A stretch of DNA of 47,974 bases. Source: Nocardia araoensis NBRC 100135 (GTDB taxonomy: Bacteria > Actinomycetota > Actinomycetes > Mycobacteriales > Mycobacteriaceae). The stretch lies in the NCBI RefSeq assembly GCF_000308435.1, contig NZ_BAFR01000056.1, positions 1-47,974 on the forward strand, given 5' to 3'. Of the stretch, positions 8,693 to 16,802 are shown one piece after another. Every line of letters starts with the position of its first letter. The stretch's first letter is position 1. A program made the translations under genes and the position numbers. The notes below the pieces were generated by a model that was not told where the DNA came from, searched no databases, and was given only the letters and a program-made list of their open reading frames with translations.

Positions 8693-9250
8693 ATGAATGA
8701 CGCTAATGCGGTCCGGCTCGGAAGCGCCGATGACGCACGGCAGCATTTCGATGCGATCTGCGAGCTGTACGACGAAGCATTCTCGGCGGCACCGTATGTT
8801 TGGCCGGACACCGAGTCGCAGTGCCATCGACAGATGCTCAGCGACATGATCACCAGGCAGGGCTTCGGCGTGGCTCTCGCGACATCCCGTGACGCCCTGG
8901 TCGGATTCGTGTACGGAACCACTCTGACCACCGACACCGGGTGGTGGGAAGGGTTCCAGCAGCAGGTACCGCCGGAAATCACACAGGAATGGCCTGGTAG
9001 GACCTTCGCTGTGATCGATCTGGCGGTTCAGGCGTCGGCACGTCGACACGGCCTCGGCCGCCGATTGCTGGACACCCTGCTGGATAGCCGACCCGAGCAA
9101 CGGGCGACGCTGGCGGTCCAGCCGCAGGCGGAAGACGCACATGCGTTCTATCGGGCGATCGGTGGCTGGCACCTGGTAGGGCGGCAAGACACACCAGCAT
9201 TCGTGTCCCCTGAGTTCGACATCTACGTCCGGGAGTTGAGGAGTCCATAG
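8693..9250 (+). CDS. GNAT-family N-acetyltransferase
   Basis: The 185 aa product matches the acetyl-CoA-binding GNAT fold. VIDLAVQASARRHGLGRRLLDTLLD (about residues 106-130) is strand 4 plus the pyrophosphate-binding Q/RxxGxG/A loop and helix, and AHAFYRAIGGW (about 147-157) is the usual late motif with Phe-Tyr. The acceptor substrate is not evident. It lies between two hairpin-flanked gene groups and converges on the XRE regulator, with which it shares 28 bp at the 3' ends. Base composition is lower in GC than the core genes, suggesting acquisition with the following cassette. Confidence 0.87.
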   Translation: MNDANAVRLGSADDARQHFDAICELYDEAFSAAPYVWPDTESQCHRQMLSDMITRQGFGVALATSRDALVGFVYGTTLTTDTGWWEGFQQQVPPEITQEWPGRTFAVIDLAVQASARRHGLGRRLLDTLLDSRPEQRATLAVQPQAEDAHAFYRAIGGWHLVGRQDTPAFVSPEFDIYVRELRSP

Positions 9251-10584
9251 TCCGCCAGCACTTGGTCCAGCTCGCGCACGCACAGCGCGTCCGACCATGG
9301 GGCAAGGTCTGATCGCGTATCGGAGATCATGCCGAGGAGACGGTCGGAACGGCACGACACCGCCAGCCCCGCTGCCTCACCGACCACCCGTGCCGCTTCG
9401 TCGATCTCACGCGCCGCGATGTGGGCGTGTGCCAGATCGACGTAGGCCACCGCCCGATTGCGCGTGAAGTTGTCGCCGATGAGAGCGAGCGACGATTCGG
9501 CTGCTTGCTGTGCCTCGGCCGCACGACCGAGCCGATACATACAGTCGCTTCGAAACGACAGCGACAGCCCTGGCCCATGGAAGTACGCGATGGAATTGTC
9601 AGCTGGCGGCGTATTGGTCAAGGTGGCGTCGGCGGCATCGAGCGCTGCGACACATGCGTCCCGGCTGCCGGTACCGGCGTAGGCAAACGCCGCGATGACA
9701 TCGGCATAAGAGCGAAGCAGGCCATCATCCGCCGATCGTGCCCAGTTCTTGGCAGCCACCGCGTGGTCGATTGCTGTGCGCGGGTAGCCACGCCAGATGG
9801 CGAGGTAGCTCATGTTGCACAGGACCAGAGTCACGAGCGCATCGTCGCCTGCCGCATGTGCCGATTCGCGGGCCTGCTCATAACATGAGTTCGCGGAATC
9901 GAATTGGCGCATATCGAACCGCATCCATCCCAGTATCTCCGCGAGTTGGCTGTGCACAGTGAGCAATCGGAGCCGCAAGTGGTCCGGTGCTTCCCGCAGC
10001 AGAGCGGAGGCGATGGCCAGCTGAGCGGAGACCATCGGAAGTACGGCGTAGGGACCGTAAAGGTCCTCCTGTGCCAATGCGATCTTCATCGCGGTTTCGA
10101 TATGGCCGATGGTGGCGTCATCGACTCGGCCAGGCTGCACGAGCACTTCACCGACGCGTCGTTGTTCGTCTGGATTCAGGCCCGCCAAAATAGCAGCGAC
10201 AGCGGGTAGTCCGCCGGAGACGCCGCCGAACAGGCGAAGCAATTCACGTCGGTTCATCTCGACCCACGTCCTCAGTTCGGCATCCGGAGACAAGTGTAGG
10301 CGGATCGACGGTGACGAGGTGGCGATCGCACGCGTCGGTGATGCACCTTCGTTGTAGAAGCGGTATGCCTGCTCGGGGCTGAGACCGTCCAGCACCGTGT
10401 CCATGGCATCCGACGACCGAGGACTCAGCGCGGCTTCCTTGCCCTGCTGTTCCCACTTTCCGACCGTGCGCACCGCACGCCCGCAGACCGCCGCGAACTC
10501 CTCCTGCGTCAGTCGCATCGCCGTGCGAAGCGCCAGAACATCGGCGCCGGTCCATTTGTCGATCAATCGCTTGCCCCCTCGCAT
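9223..10584 (-). CDS. XRE-family HTH regulator with TPR-like C-terminal region
   Basis: The 453 aa product begins with a Cro/cI-type HTH (about residues 8-46: RTAMRLTQEEFAAVCGRAVRTVGKWEQQG). An Arg-Arg-Glu-Leu-Leu segment follows, then about 270 residues of helical repeats typical of TPR sensor domains in actinobacterial regulators. The open frame extends upstream to 10743, but the ATG at 10582-10584 (MRGGKRLIDKW) gives a normal N-terminus just before the HTH. It is divergent from the cassette starting at 10794 and is the likely controller of it (inference). Its 3' end overlaps the convergent GNAT gene by 28 bp. Confidence 0.85.
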   Translation of the reverse strand: MRGGKRLIDKWTGADVLALRTAMRLTQEEFAAVCGRAVRTVGKWEQQGKEAALSPRSSDAMDTVLDGLSPEQAYRFYNEGASPTRAIATSSPSIRLHLSPDAELRTWVEMNRRELLRLFGGVSGGLPAVAAILAGLNPDEQRRVGEVLVQPGRVDDATIGHIETAMKIALAQEDLYGPYAVLPMVSAQLAIASALLREAPDHLRLRLLTVHSQLAEILGWMRFDMRQFDSANSCYEQARESAHAAGDDALVTLVLCNMSYLAIWRGYPRTAIDHAVAAKNWARSADDGLLRSYADVIAAFAYAGTGSRDACVAALDAADATLTNTPPADNSIAYFHGPGLSLSFRSDCMYRLGRAAEAQQAAESSLALIGDNFTRNRAVAYVDLAHAHIAAREIDEAARVVGEAAGLAVSCRSDRLLGMISDTRSDLAPWSDALCVRELDQVLADYGLLNSRT

Positions 10585-10793
10585 CGACGTGTCGAATACC
10601 GGAAGAGTAGGACCGAAATGCCTGCCGCGTACCTGTATTACGTCGCTTCGACACCGGATCCTGGTCTTGCATCCGGCGCCGGGTAGATGCCGTTTCGCCC
10701 AGCGGCACACTGACCGGCTGTGAGCGGTCGATCGGTGGCGCATGCTCCTCGGCGCCGGGTGCTCATCAGATCACGAGCAGGGGAGACACAGGG

Positions 10794-11273
10794 ATGAGGT
10801 TGGAGGACACTCAGGTGCTGCCGCCGGTGCGAGCGGACACGCCAGTGACGCGATGCCGCTTCTACCGTGAGACCTGCGGACTACCCGCCAGGGTCCAACC
10901 CGAGATCGGAAGCATCGTCGTGGCTGCGGGCAGCGTCGGCGCGATCACCATGCCGCATCAGCTCGGCGCTGCGGTGAAGCGCCGTATGCACGGGCTCGGC
11001 CTGCGACTCGGCCCGATCGTTTCACATCCGCGTTCGAAACGATGGACGTTCCTGATCGTCCCGGACGTGCCTGACGAGATCAGGCTGTTCGCCGAGTTGT
11101 TCCGGCTCAACGCCTCGGTGTCACGCTGCGGCGCACAAATCGCGTTGCCGTCACCAGGCGCCCGCCAGGCGGGATTCCGTGTCTGGGTCGCACCACCCCC
11201 CGACGCCTTCCGCCCCTCCGGCATGACCGTCATCGAATCGATCCGAGCATGCCAACCGCAGCGCAGGTGGTGA
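10794..11273 (+). CDS. Conserved hypothetical protein, first gene of the nucleotide cassette
   Basis: I do not recognise a family for this 159 aa protein. It has no signal peptide or membrane segment. Visible features are an N-terminal RCRFYRETCGLP segment with Cys21 and Cys28, a GSVGAITMP stretch, KRWTFLIVPDVPDEIRLFAELFRL in the middle, and a Pro-rich end. The ATG follows AGGGGAGACACAGG, a good ribosome-binding site. The next ORF starts 3 nt after its stop, so it is clearly co-transcribed with the kinase-like gene. It may be a partner or adaptor of the following enzymes; this is inference from position only. Confidence 0.7.
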   Translation: MRLEDTQVLPPVRADTPVTRCRFYRETCGLPARVQPEIGSIVVAAGSVGAITMPHQLGAAVKRRMHGLGLRLGPIVSHPRSKRWTFLIVPDVPDEIRLFAELFRLNASVSRCGAQIALPSPGARQAGFRVWVAPPPDAFRPSGMTVIESIRACQPQRRW

Positions 11274-11276
11274 CGC

Positions 11277-12239
11277 ATGGAACCCCAACTGTCGCCAAGG
11301 CCCGAAGAGGACGATGTCCAGCTGTCGATCCAATTCCATGATCTGCGATTGGACTTCGCCGCCTGCGCATCCGCAGCGGAGCGCTTCGTGCAGGAATGGC
11401 GCGCCTACCACCACCAGGGTGCTGTGACCGTGATACCCGGAGACCCCGCCGGATTGCCCCGATTGCCAACTGAACGCCTTATCTGGAGGGGCCGAACCAG
11501 GATCGTCGAGCGGCAGGGCTCGGCGAGAGCCGCTCGTGTGATGATCGGAGAGGGAACAATGAGTCACCTGAGACGACCCGATAGTGCGAACACCACGTCC
11601 AGCACAGGCATGCTGGTTACGCTCGATGGGCCGGGAGGAGTCGGCAAGTCCAGTATCGCTCATACACTCGTCGACTATCTGCGCAGCCGAGCCGTTCGGG
11701 TGCATGCCACAGCCCAGCCTAGTCCCACCGCGCTCGGCGAGTTCATACGCGCTCATGCCGATACCTACCGGGGGATCGCCCTTGCCTGTTTGGTTGCCGG
11801 CGATCGGCATCATCAACTTCTCAGCGAGATCGTTCCTGCGCTCGAGGCAGACATGGTGGTGGTATGTGACCGGTATCTGCCGTCCTCGCTTGTGCTGCAA
11901 ACACTTGATGGGGTCGACCCGGAAATGGTGTGGCAGCTCAACCGGGGGGTGCCTGAGCCGGATTTGGCGGTAGTGCTGCATGCTGACGTCCGCACTTTGG
12001 CGGCACGGCTCGCCGTGCGCGGTGCGCACGATCGGTTCGAACGGGACAGCGACAGCAGCAGTGCCCAATCCGAACGATTCCATGAAGTAGCTGCCGAACT
12101 AGCTGACATCGGCTGGCCGATTGCCGAGTTCGACTGTACACATCGACGTCAGTCCGACACTGCCCGCGCGATCGGTGACCTGATCATGGCTCACATTCAG
12201 GCGCCACCCTGGCACCGACCAGGGCGGTCCACTTCTTGA
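11277..12239 (+). CDS. Thymidylate kinase-like protein with N-terminal extension
   Basis: The open frame encodes 320 aa. Residues from about 111 resemble dTMP kinase: P-loop GPGGVGKSS, the DRYLPSS motif, and a LID-like RGAHDRFERDS segment. Residues 1-72 (LQFHDLRLDFAACASAAERFVQEWRAY and LPRLPTERL) look like a separate small protein, joined by a linker of about 22 residues without domain character. An internal ATG at 11559 (residue 95) has a strong GGAGAGGG site 4 nt upstream, so the kinase may also or only be made from there as 226 aa. A housekeeping tmk is normally elsewhere; this copy is specialised. It could phosphorylate a modified nucleotide (inference). Confidence 0.8.
   Translation: MEPQLSPRPEEDDVQLSIQFHDLRLDFAACASAAERFVQEWRAYHHQGAVTVIPGDPAGLPRLPTERLIWRGRTRIVERQGSARAARVMIGEGTMSHLRRPDSANTTSSTGMLVTLDGPGGVGKSSIAHTLVDYLRSRAVRVHATAQPSPTALGEFIRAHADTYRGIALACLVAGDRHHQLLSEIVPALEADMVVVCDRYLPSSLVLQTLDGVDPEMVWQLNRGVPEPDLAVVLHADVRTLAARLAVRGAHDRFERDSDSSSAQSERFHEVAAELADIGWPIAEFDCTHRRQSDTARAIGDLIMAHIQAPPWHRPGRSTS
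11547..11561 (+). promoter_or_regulatory. Internal Shine-Dalgarno and ATG inside the kinase ORF
   Basis: GGAGAGGG (11547-11554) is followed by AACA and ATG (11559-11561), in frame with the 11277 ORF and 51 nt before the GTG-ATG-Leu block that opens the kinase fold. This is the best ribosome-binding site in the ORF and probably marks the true kinase start. Confidence 0.55.
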
Positions 12240-12293
12240 ATAGCAAGGAAGCGACGATGATGACCGAACCCGAACCACTGAAGGGAGCAGTGC

Positions 12294-13091
12294 ATGATCT
12301 TCGGCCGGATGATGCTCGACCACCCAGGCTGGGTGCAGGTCAGCCATGATGTGGCTTACCGCGCCGTGACCGACGGCCACCACACCGCGATCGTCACCGA
12401 TGCCGGAGCGGCCGAAGCGTGGTTGCGATCGGATGAGTTCGATCCTGCTGCGCTAGCCGGTGCCGATGACATGTTGATGGGATTGAAAGCCGCCGGCGTG
12501 GTCACACGGCTGGCGAATCCGAGCTTGTGGGATGCCTTGGCTACGGCGATTGTGCGGCAGGTGATTCGGGCCGGGCAGGCCCGGAAGCTGTATCTGTTGT
12601 TCAGCCGGGCCCATGGGCAGCGGGTGAGTCACGGCGACACCACGGCATGGCTGTTCCCGGAACCGCAGAAGATCCTCGAACTGCCCGATCAGACGTTCTC
12701 CGATATTGGGGTCGCGTTCAAACGGCCCGCGCTTCAGGCCGCTGCTCGGGCTTACCTCGAACACGGCAAGGAGTGGACTGCAATGGCGGAGTCTGCCGGT
12801 GAGCGTCTTGCACTGATCGACGCCCTACAAGTGGTTCCGCGGATCGGACCATGGACCGCTGGCGCCGCGGTGGCCGACTTCACCAACGACTTCTCTGTGT
12901 ACCCGTACGCGGATCTAGCTGTCCGCACCTGGGCGAAGCGGCTCTCGCCGGAGCGAATGTGGCATGACGACGAGCCCGGGTTCGCGGCACAATGGCAAAA
13001 GCTGGCGGGAAATCAGTTGTCCGCGTGGACCTTGCTCACTCTCGCATGGGGGACAAACAATGCCGACCTCACCAAAGTGGCCCTGCCGTGA
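12294..13091 (+). CDS. HhH-GPD (DNA glycosylase superfamily) protein
   Basis: The 265 aa product resembles base-excision glycosylases of the AlkA/Nth superfamily. NPSLWDALATAIVRQVIRAGQA (about 76-97) is the usual helical core. VVPRIGPWTAGAAVADF (about 180-196) is a helix-hairpin-helix, and the following PYADLAVR supplies the conserved catalytic-type Asp at about residue 207. There is no iron-sulfur cluster Cys set. It starts with an ATG 54 bp after the kinase stop, and its 3' end overlaps the radical SAM start by 32 bp. A role in excising or recognising a modified base is plausible but inferred. Confidence 0.8.
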   Translation: MIFGRMMLDHPGWVQVSHDVAYRAVTDGHHTAIVTDAGAAEAWLRSDEFDPAALAGADDMLMGLKAAGVVTRLANPSLWDALATAIVRQVIRAGQARKLYLLFSRAHGQRVSHGDTTAWLFPEPQKILELPDQTFSDIGVAFKRPALQAAARAYLEHGKEWTAMAESAGERLALIDALQVVPRIGPWTAGAAVADFTNDFSVYPYADLAVRTWAKRLSPERMWHDDEPGFAAQWQKLAGNQLSAWTLLTLAWGTNNADLTKVALP

Positions 13092-14532
13092 CCTGATCGC
13101 CGGAGCCGCCACGAATCACCCAGTCGATGCGCTGTTCGTCAACGCCCCACTGCGTGATTACAGTCTGCGTCCCAGAGTCAACGACTTCACGCTTCCCGTG
13201 CTGGGCATGGCCTATATCGCCACCTACGCCGCACAGCAGGGATTCAACGTCGGTGTCCTCGACGCCGAAGCCCATGGCTTGGGCATCGACCAGACGGTTG
13301 ACCTCATCAATGCCACCAAGCCACGGTGGGCGGGGTTCAACCTGCTCGCCCCCACATACGAGATCAGCGCCCGCATCGCCGCCGGGCTCGACCAGGACAT
13401 CAAGGTCATGCTCGGCGGGCATCACGCCAAAGCCATGCCGCGCCGAATACTGACCGATCCGCGCATGACGCGGTGCGCCGCACTGGTACTCGGCGAAGCC
13501 GAGAGCCGAGTCTCCGAGTTGCTCGATGATCACCGCAACCGATCTCGCTTACCAGGCGTAATGTGGCTGGACCCGATCATGCGAGTACCGGTCACCGGTG
13601 GAGTGCCGGGCGCAACGCATTATCTCGCACCCGACATCGATACCTTGCCGTTCGTCGACCGGACCTATCTGTGTCAGGACCCGCACTACGAGCATGCGCG
13701 GTGGGAAGCGAACATGGTCGGTGCTCGGGGCTGCCCATACAACTGCTCCTTTTGCGGAGCGGCGGTCAGCGCCAACCCGGATGTCACCATCCGAACTCGC
13801 GACCCGCGCAACATCATCGATGAAATGGTTGGGCTTCGTGAACAGCGCAGCGTCACCGCGTTCCGGTTCGTCGACGATCTGTTTCTCGGGGCACGCCGCG
13901 TAATCGACACCATGATGCGTGCCTTCGCGACCGAACAGGTCGGCGACTGGGCGCGCTGGGATGCCACCGGCCGGATCAACGTGTTGCATCGAGCTGACGA
14001 TGCGACGCTGGATCTATTGGCGTCGAACGGTCTGCGTGAAGTCGCGCTCGGTATCGAGTCCGGCAGCGCCCGCATGCTCGAGTACATCGACAAACGCATT
14101 ACACCTGAAATGGCGGTCGGTGTGGTGACCCGGCTGGCCGAACGCGGCATCGGCGTGAAGGGATATTTCATTCTCGGATTTCCCGGTGAGACCCGCCGAG
14201 AGATCGACGCCACCGAGCGGCTGATCCACCGGCTATGGGAAGCTACCGATCAGCTGCCCGGACGATTCCGCGCATCGGTGTTCGAGTTTCGCCCCTACCC
14301 CGGAACACCGGAATGGCATCGACTCATGGCGACAGGTCGCTACCAGGCGGAACAACTTCTGAACTATTCGCCGGTGGACTTGACCAGCGGGGGTGTCGAC
14401 GAGTCGATGCTGGCCCGCGACGAGTTCAACTTCTCGGTCGATCTCCAGCTCGCGGAGGCGCCCACCAGCTACATCCGTGCCAAACTGGTCGACTTGGCGC
14501 ACGCCCAACACGTGCGCGCTGCCGCCGGTTAG
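13060..14532 (+). CDS. Cobalamin-binding radical SAM protein
   Basis: The 490 aa product has an N-terminal Rossmann-like B12-binding domain (about 17-150; NAPLRDYSLRP ... LPVLGMAYIATYA ... VGVLDAEA ... VMLGGHHA). A radical SAM core follows with GARGCPYNCSFC, placing the cluster ligands at Cys225, Cys229 and Cys232, and later ALGIESGS and GYFILGFPGET. This is the architecture of B12-dependent radical SAM methylases and cyclases. The ATG at 13060 has GGGGGA 6 nt upstream, preferred over the longer open frame starting at 12964. The substrate is unknown. The kinase and glycosylase neighbours suggest a nucleotide or base, but other small molecules are equally possible. Confidence 0.9.
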   Translation: MPTSPKWPCRDLIAGAATNHPVDALFVNAPLRDYSLRPRVNDFTLPVLGMAYIATYAAQQGFNVGVLDAEAHGLGIDQTVDLINATKPRWAGFNLLAPTYEISARIAAGLDQDIKVMLGGHHAKAMPRRILTDPRMTRCAALVLGEAESRVSELLDDHRNRSRLPGVMWLDPIMRVPVTGGVPGATHYLAPDIDTLPFVDRTYLCQDPHYEHARWEANMVGARGCPYNCSFCGAAVSANPDVTIRTRDPRNIIDEMVGLREQRSVTAFRFVDDLFLGARRVIDTMMRAFATEQVGDWARWDATGRINVLHRADDATLDLLASNGLREVALGIESGSARMLEYIDKRITPEMAVGVVTRLAERGIGVKGYFILGFPGETRREIDATERLIHRLWEATDQLPGRFRASVFEFRPYPGTPEWHRLMATGRYQAEQLLNYSPVDLTSGGVDESMLARDEFNFSVDLQLAEAPTSYIRAKLVDLAHAQHVRAAAG

Positions 14533-14993
14533 ACGCCGATGTCGGCGACTGCGTGCGGTATATCCCAGCCGTGCTCGCTGAACGGCGCTCGCCCGTCGAG
14601 GAACGCGCGGATCCCGACGGCAGGGTATTCGATCAAGTCATCAGGCAGGTGATCGATCGGGAACCAGTGCACGGCCGCGCACTTCTCCGGTTCCCGATTC
14701 ACCGGCTCGCCGACCCACCGCCGTGCTTGAAGGAACAGACCCAGCCGTGGTTCCGGGCCTGAACCGGCGGCGTGGACAGCGTGAACAAATCTGAGGTCGG
14801 CCGGGTCGATGAGCACACCGATTTCCTCTTGGGCTTCTCGGACGGCGGCAGTTGTGATCGGCTCGCCCGCGTCCAGTTTGCCCGATGGCAGGTGCCACCT
14901 GCCTGCGAACATATCTCCCCGACGCTGAGTCAGCAGTAGCTTGTCGTCGCGCACGAGCAGTATGTGAACGTCCACCAGGTGACGATCGGCCAT
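14529..14993 (-). CDS. Nudix hydrolase
   Basis: The 154 aa product has a complete Nudix box at about residues 38-60 (G-K-L-D-A-G-E, then REAQEEIGV), which binds Mg and cleaves nucleoside diphosphate-linked compounds. The ATG at 14991-14993 is preferred: GAGGAG stands 6 nt upstream, whereas the ATG at 14999 abuts that site directly. It converges on the radical SAM gene with a 4-bp overlap of stops, so it closes the cassette. A house-cleaning role for a modified nucleotide would fit the neighbours (inference). Confidence 0.9.
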   Translation of the reverse strand: MADRHLVDVHILLVRDDKLLLTQRRGDMFAGRWHLPSGKLDAGEPITTAAVREAQEEIGVLIDPADLRFVHAVHAAGSGPEPRLGLFLQARRWVGEPVNREPEKCAAVHWFPIDHLPDDLIEYPAVGIRAFLDGRAPFSEHGWDIPHAVADIGV

Positions 14994-15161
14994 CGGCATC
15001 TCCTCGCGTTGCACGGTCGGCCGAGACCATACGGCATCGGTGATCGGCACACCAGCGGACCCGCCAGGGCATCGACGCGGGCGATTACGCGAGTAGTTGG
15101 CGGCTCAGAAGCGGGGTGAACGCACCGAAATTACTGGTGGACAGCGTTGGTCGGTGTCGTC

Positions 15162-16589
15162 TCACCACCAAGGTGTGGGTCGGTGGCGCTGCCAGTTCAG
15201 TTCGGATTCGAGTTGGGCGGCCAAGGAGATCAGGAGGGGGTCGGAGTTCGCCGGGCCCATCAGTTGGGCGCCGATGGGAAGGCCGGAGTCGGTGAAGCCC
15301 GCGGGGACGTTGATGCTCGGCCAGCCGAGGACGTTCCATGGCCAGGTGTAGGGGCAGGCGGCGGTGATGAGGTTGTTGGTGGCGTTGACGCCGATGCCGT
15401 CGATTTCCTCGGCGCGCGGCGGTGGGGTGGCGGTGGTCGGGGAGAGGACGACGTCGTGGTCACGGAAGAAGTGACCGATTCGCTTGTGCAGCAGCGGCTC
15501 CAGTTGCCGTGCCGCATAAAGCGCCGGGCCGTCGAGCATGCGTCCGATCCGGGCGTTGGCGGTGGTGCGCGGATCGACTTCCAGGCCGGGCATGCGGGTG
15601 TACACGCGCCGGATCCCGGCGAGCGAACGCGGGAGGAAGGAAGCGCCGATCAGGATGCCGTAGTGCAGGTCGGCCACGGTCACGGTGTGTCCGAGGGCGC
15701 GCAGTGTGTCGGCGGTGCGGCGCACCGCTCGCTCGATCTCGGGATCCAGCGCGGTCCTGGTCGCGGTGAAGGGGATGCGCAGCGACAGGGCGATCCGCAG
15801 CCTCCCCGGGTCCCGGCCGACGGCGTCGGACGCGGTGATCGGCTCCGGGGTGTGCAGATCTCCCTGGTGCGGCCCGGCCGCGGCGTCCAGCAGCAGCGCC
15901 GCGTCCGCGACGGTGCGCGCCAACGGCCCGTTCACGGTGAGCCCATAGAACGCTTCGGCTTCCGGCCAGGTGGAGATGCGTCCGCGCTGCGGTTTGATGC
16001 CGACCAGGTTCGTCCATGCGGCCGGGATGCGGATCGAGCCCGCGCCGTCGGAACCGAGGGCGGCGGGAACCAATCCGGCCGCGACGGCCGCCGAAGCTCC
16101 GCCGGAGGACCCGCCCGGCGTCCTGGTGCGGTCCCACGGATTGCGCGTGTGTCCGAACCACGCGGCGCTGGTGAACGGCCACTGCCCGAGTTCGCAGGTA
16201 TTGGTCTTGCCGACGATCACCGCGCCGGCGGCACGCAGGCGCCGGACCGATTCCGCGTCCTCGGTTTTCGGCGCGAAGTCGCCACCGCAGCCGAACGCGG
16301 TCGGCTCGCCGGCGATATCCGTGTCGTCCTTCACCGCGACGGGCACGCCCAGCAACGGCAGGCGTTCCCCCGCCGCCAGTCGCCGGTCGGCGTCGGCGGC
16401 CTCCGCGAGCGCCCGATCGCGGCGCACGATCCGGAAGGCGTTGAGCGTGCCCTGGGCGGCGTCGATCCGGTCGAGGACGCCGCCGACCGCCGTCGTCGAG
16501 GTGATCGCGCCACTCGCGATGGCGGCCGCCAGTTCGGCCAGTCCCAGTTCCGGCGCACCGGGCGCGGGAGCGGGATCGGACACCGTCAT
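15162..16589 (-). CDS. Amidase signature family enzyme (AmiA2-like)
   Basis: The 475 aa cytosolic hydrolase shows the amidase signature Ser-cisSer-Lys triad: Lys87 in VAVKDDTD, cis-Ser161 in TPGGSSGG, and nucleophile Ser185 in GSDGAGSIRIPA. The spacing matches the family. Such enzymes cleave carboxamides, with varied substrates. In M. tuberculosis the amidase amiA2 lies between era and recO, as here, so this is probably its ortholog; about 8 kb of accessory DNA now separates it from era. Its strand is opposite to era and recO, however. The ATG at 16587-16589 with GGAGCTC upstream is preferred over the longer ORF start. Confidence 0.92.
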   Translation of the reverse strand: MTVSDPAPAPGAPELGLAELAAAIASGAITSTTAVGGVLDRIDAAQGTLNAFRIVRRDRALAEAADADRRLAAGERLPLLGVPVAVKDDTDIAGEPTAFGCGGDFAPKTEDAESVRRLRAAGAVIVGKTNTCELGQWPFTSAAWFGHTRNPWDRTRTPGGSSGGASAAVAAGLVPAALGSDGAGSIRIPAAWTNLVGIKPQRGRISTWPEAEAFYGLTVNGPLARTVADAALLLDAAAGPHQGDLHTPEPITASDAVGRDPGRLRIALSLRIPFTATRTALDPEIERAVRRTADTLRALGHTVTVADLHYGILIGASFLPRSLAGIRRVYTRMPGLEVDPRTTANARIGRMLDGPALYAARQLEPLLHKRIGHFFRDHDVVLSPTTATPPPRAEEIDGIGVNATNNLITAACPYTWPWNVLGWPSINVPAGFTDSGLPIGAQLMGPANSDPLLISLAAQLESELNWQRHRPTPWW

Positions 16590-16745
16590 GTGAGCTCCGT
16601 CTCGTCGTGGTCCACCAGACGGTAGCGGCAATTTGGTCAGTCGTCCATATCGCTGTGTGTGATGAGAAAAGCTCCTGATAGCAGGAGTAGTCGACGTCGA
16701 AGGGCGCGGTCAAGGCGGTCTTCAGCTGATCCGTCGCAGCTCTAG

Positions 16746-16766
16746 ACATACATACGGTATGTATGT
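16746..16766. promoter_or_regulatory. Perfect 21-bp palindrome, TetR-type operator
   Basis: ACATACATAC-G-GTATGTATGT is a perfect 10-1-10 inverted repeat, 36 bp before the hydrolase ATG. The hydrolase/TetR pair starts just downstream, so this is very probably the autoregulatory operator of that TetR protein. Confidence 0.75.
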
Positions 16767-16802
16767 AACAGTGGTCGGGACCAGCGATTACCGGGAGGAC
16801 CC

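Noticed and set aside
15147..16625. 492-codon open frame antisense to the amidase
   Set aside because: Gly/Arg-rich shadow; the opposite strand shows a complete amidase triad.
16672..16687. Small hairpin CTCCTG-ATAG-CAGGAG between the amidase and the hydrolase
   Set aside because: Only a 6-bp stem, not at a gene end on either strand; could be chance.
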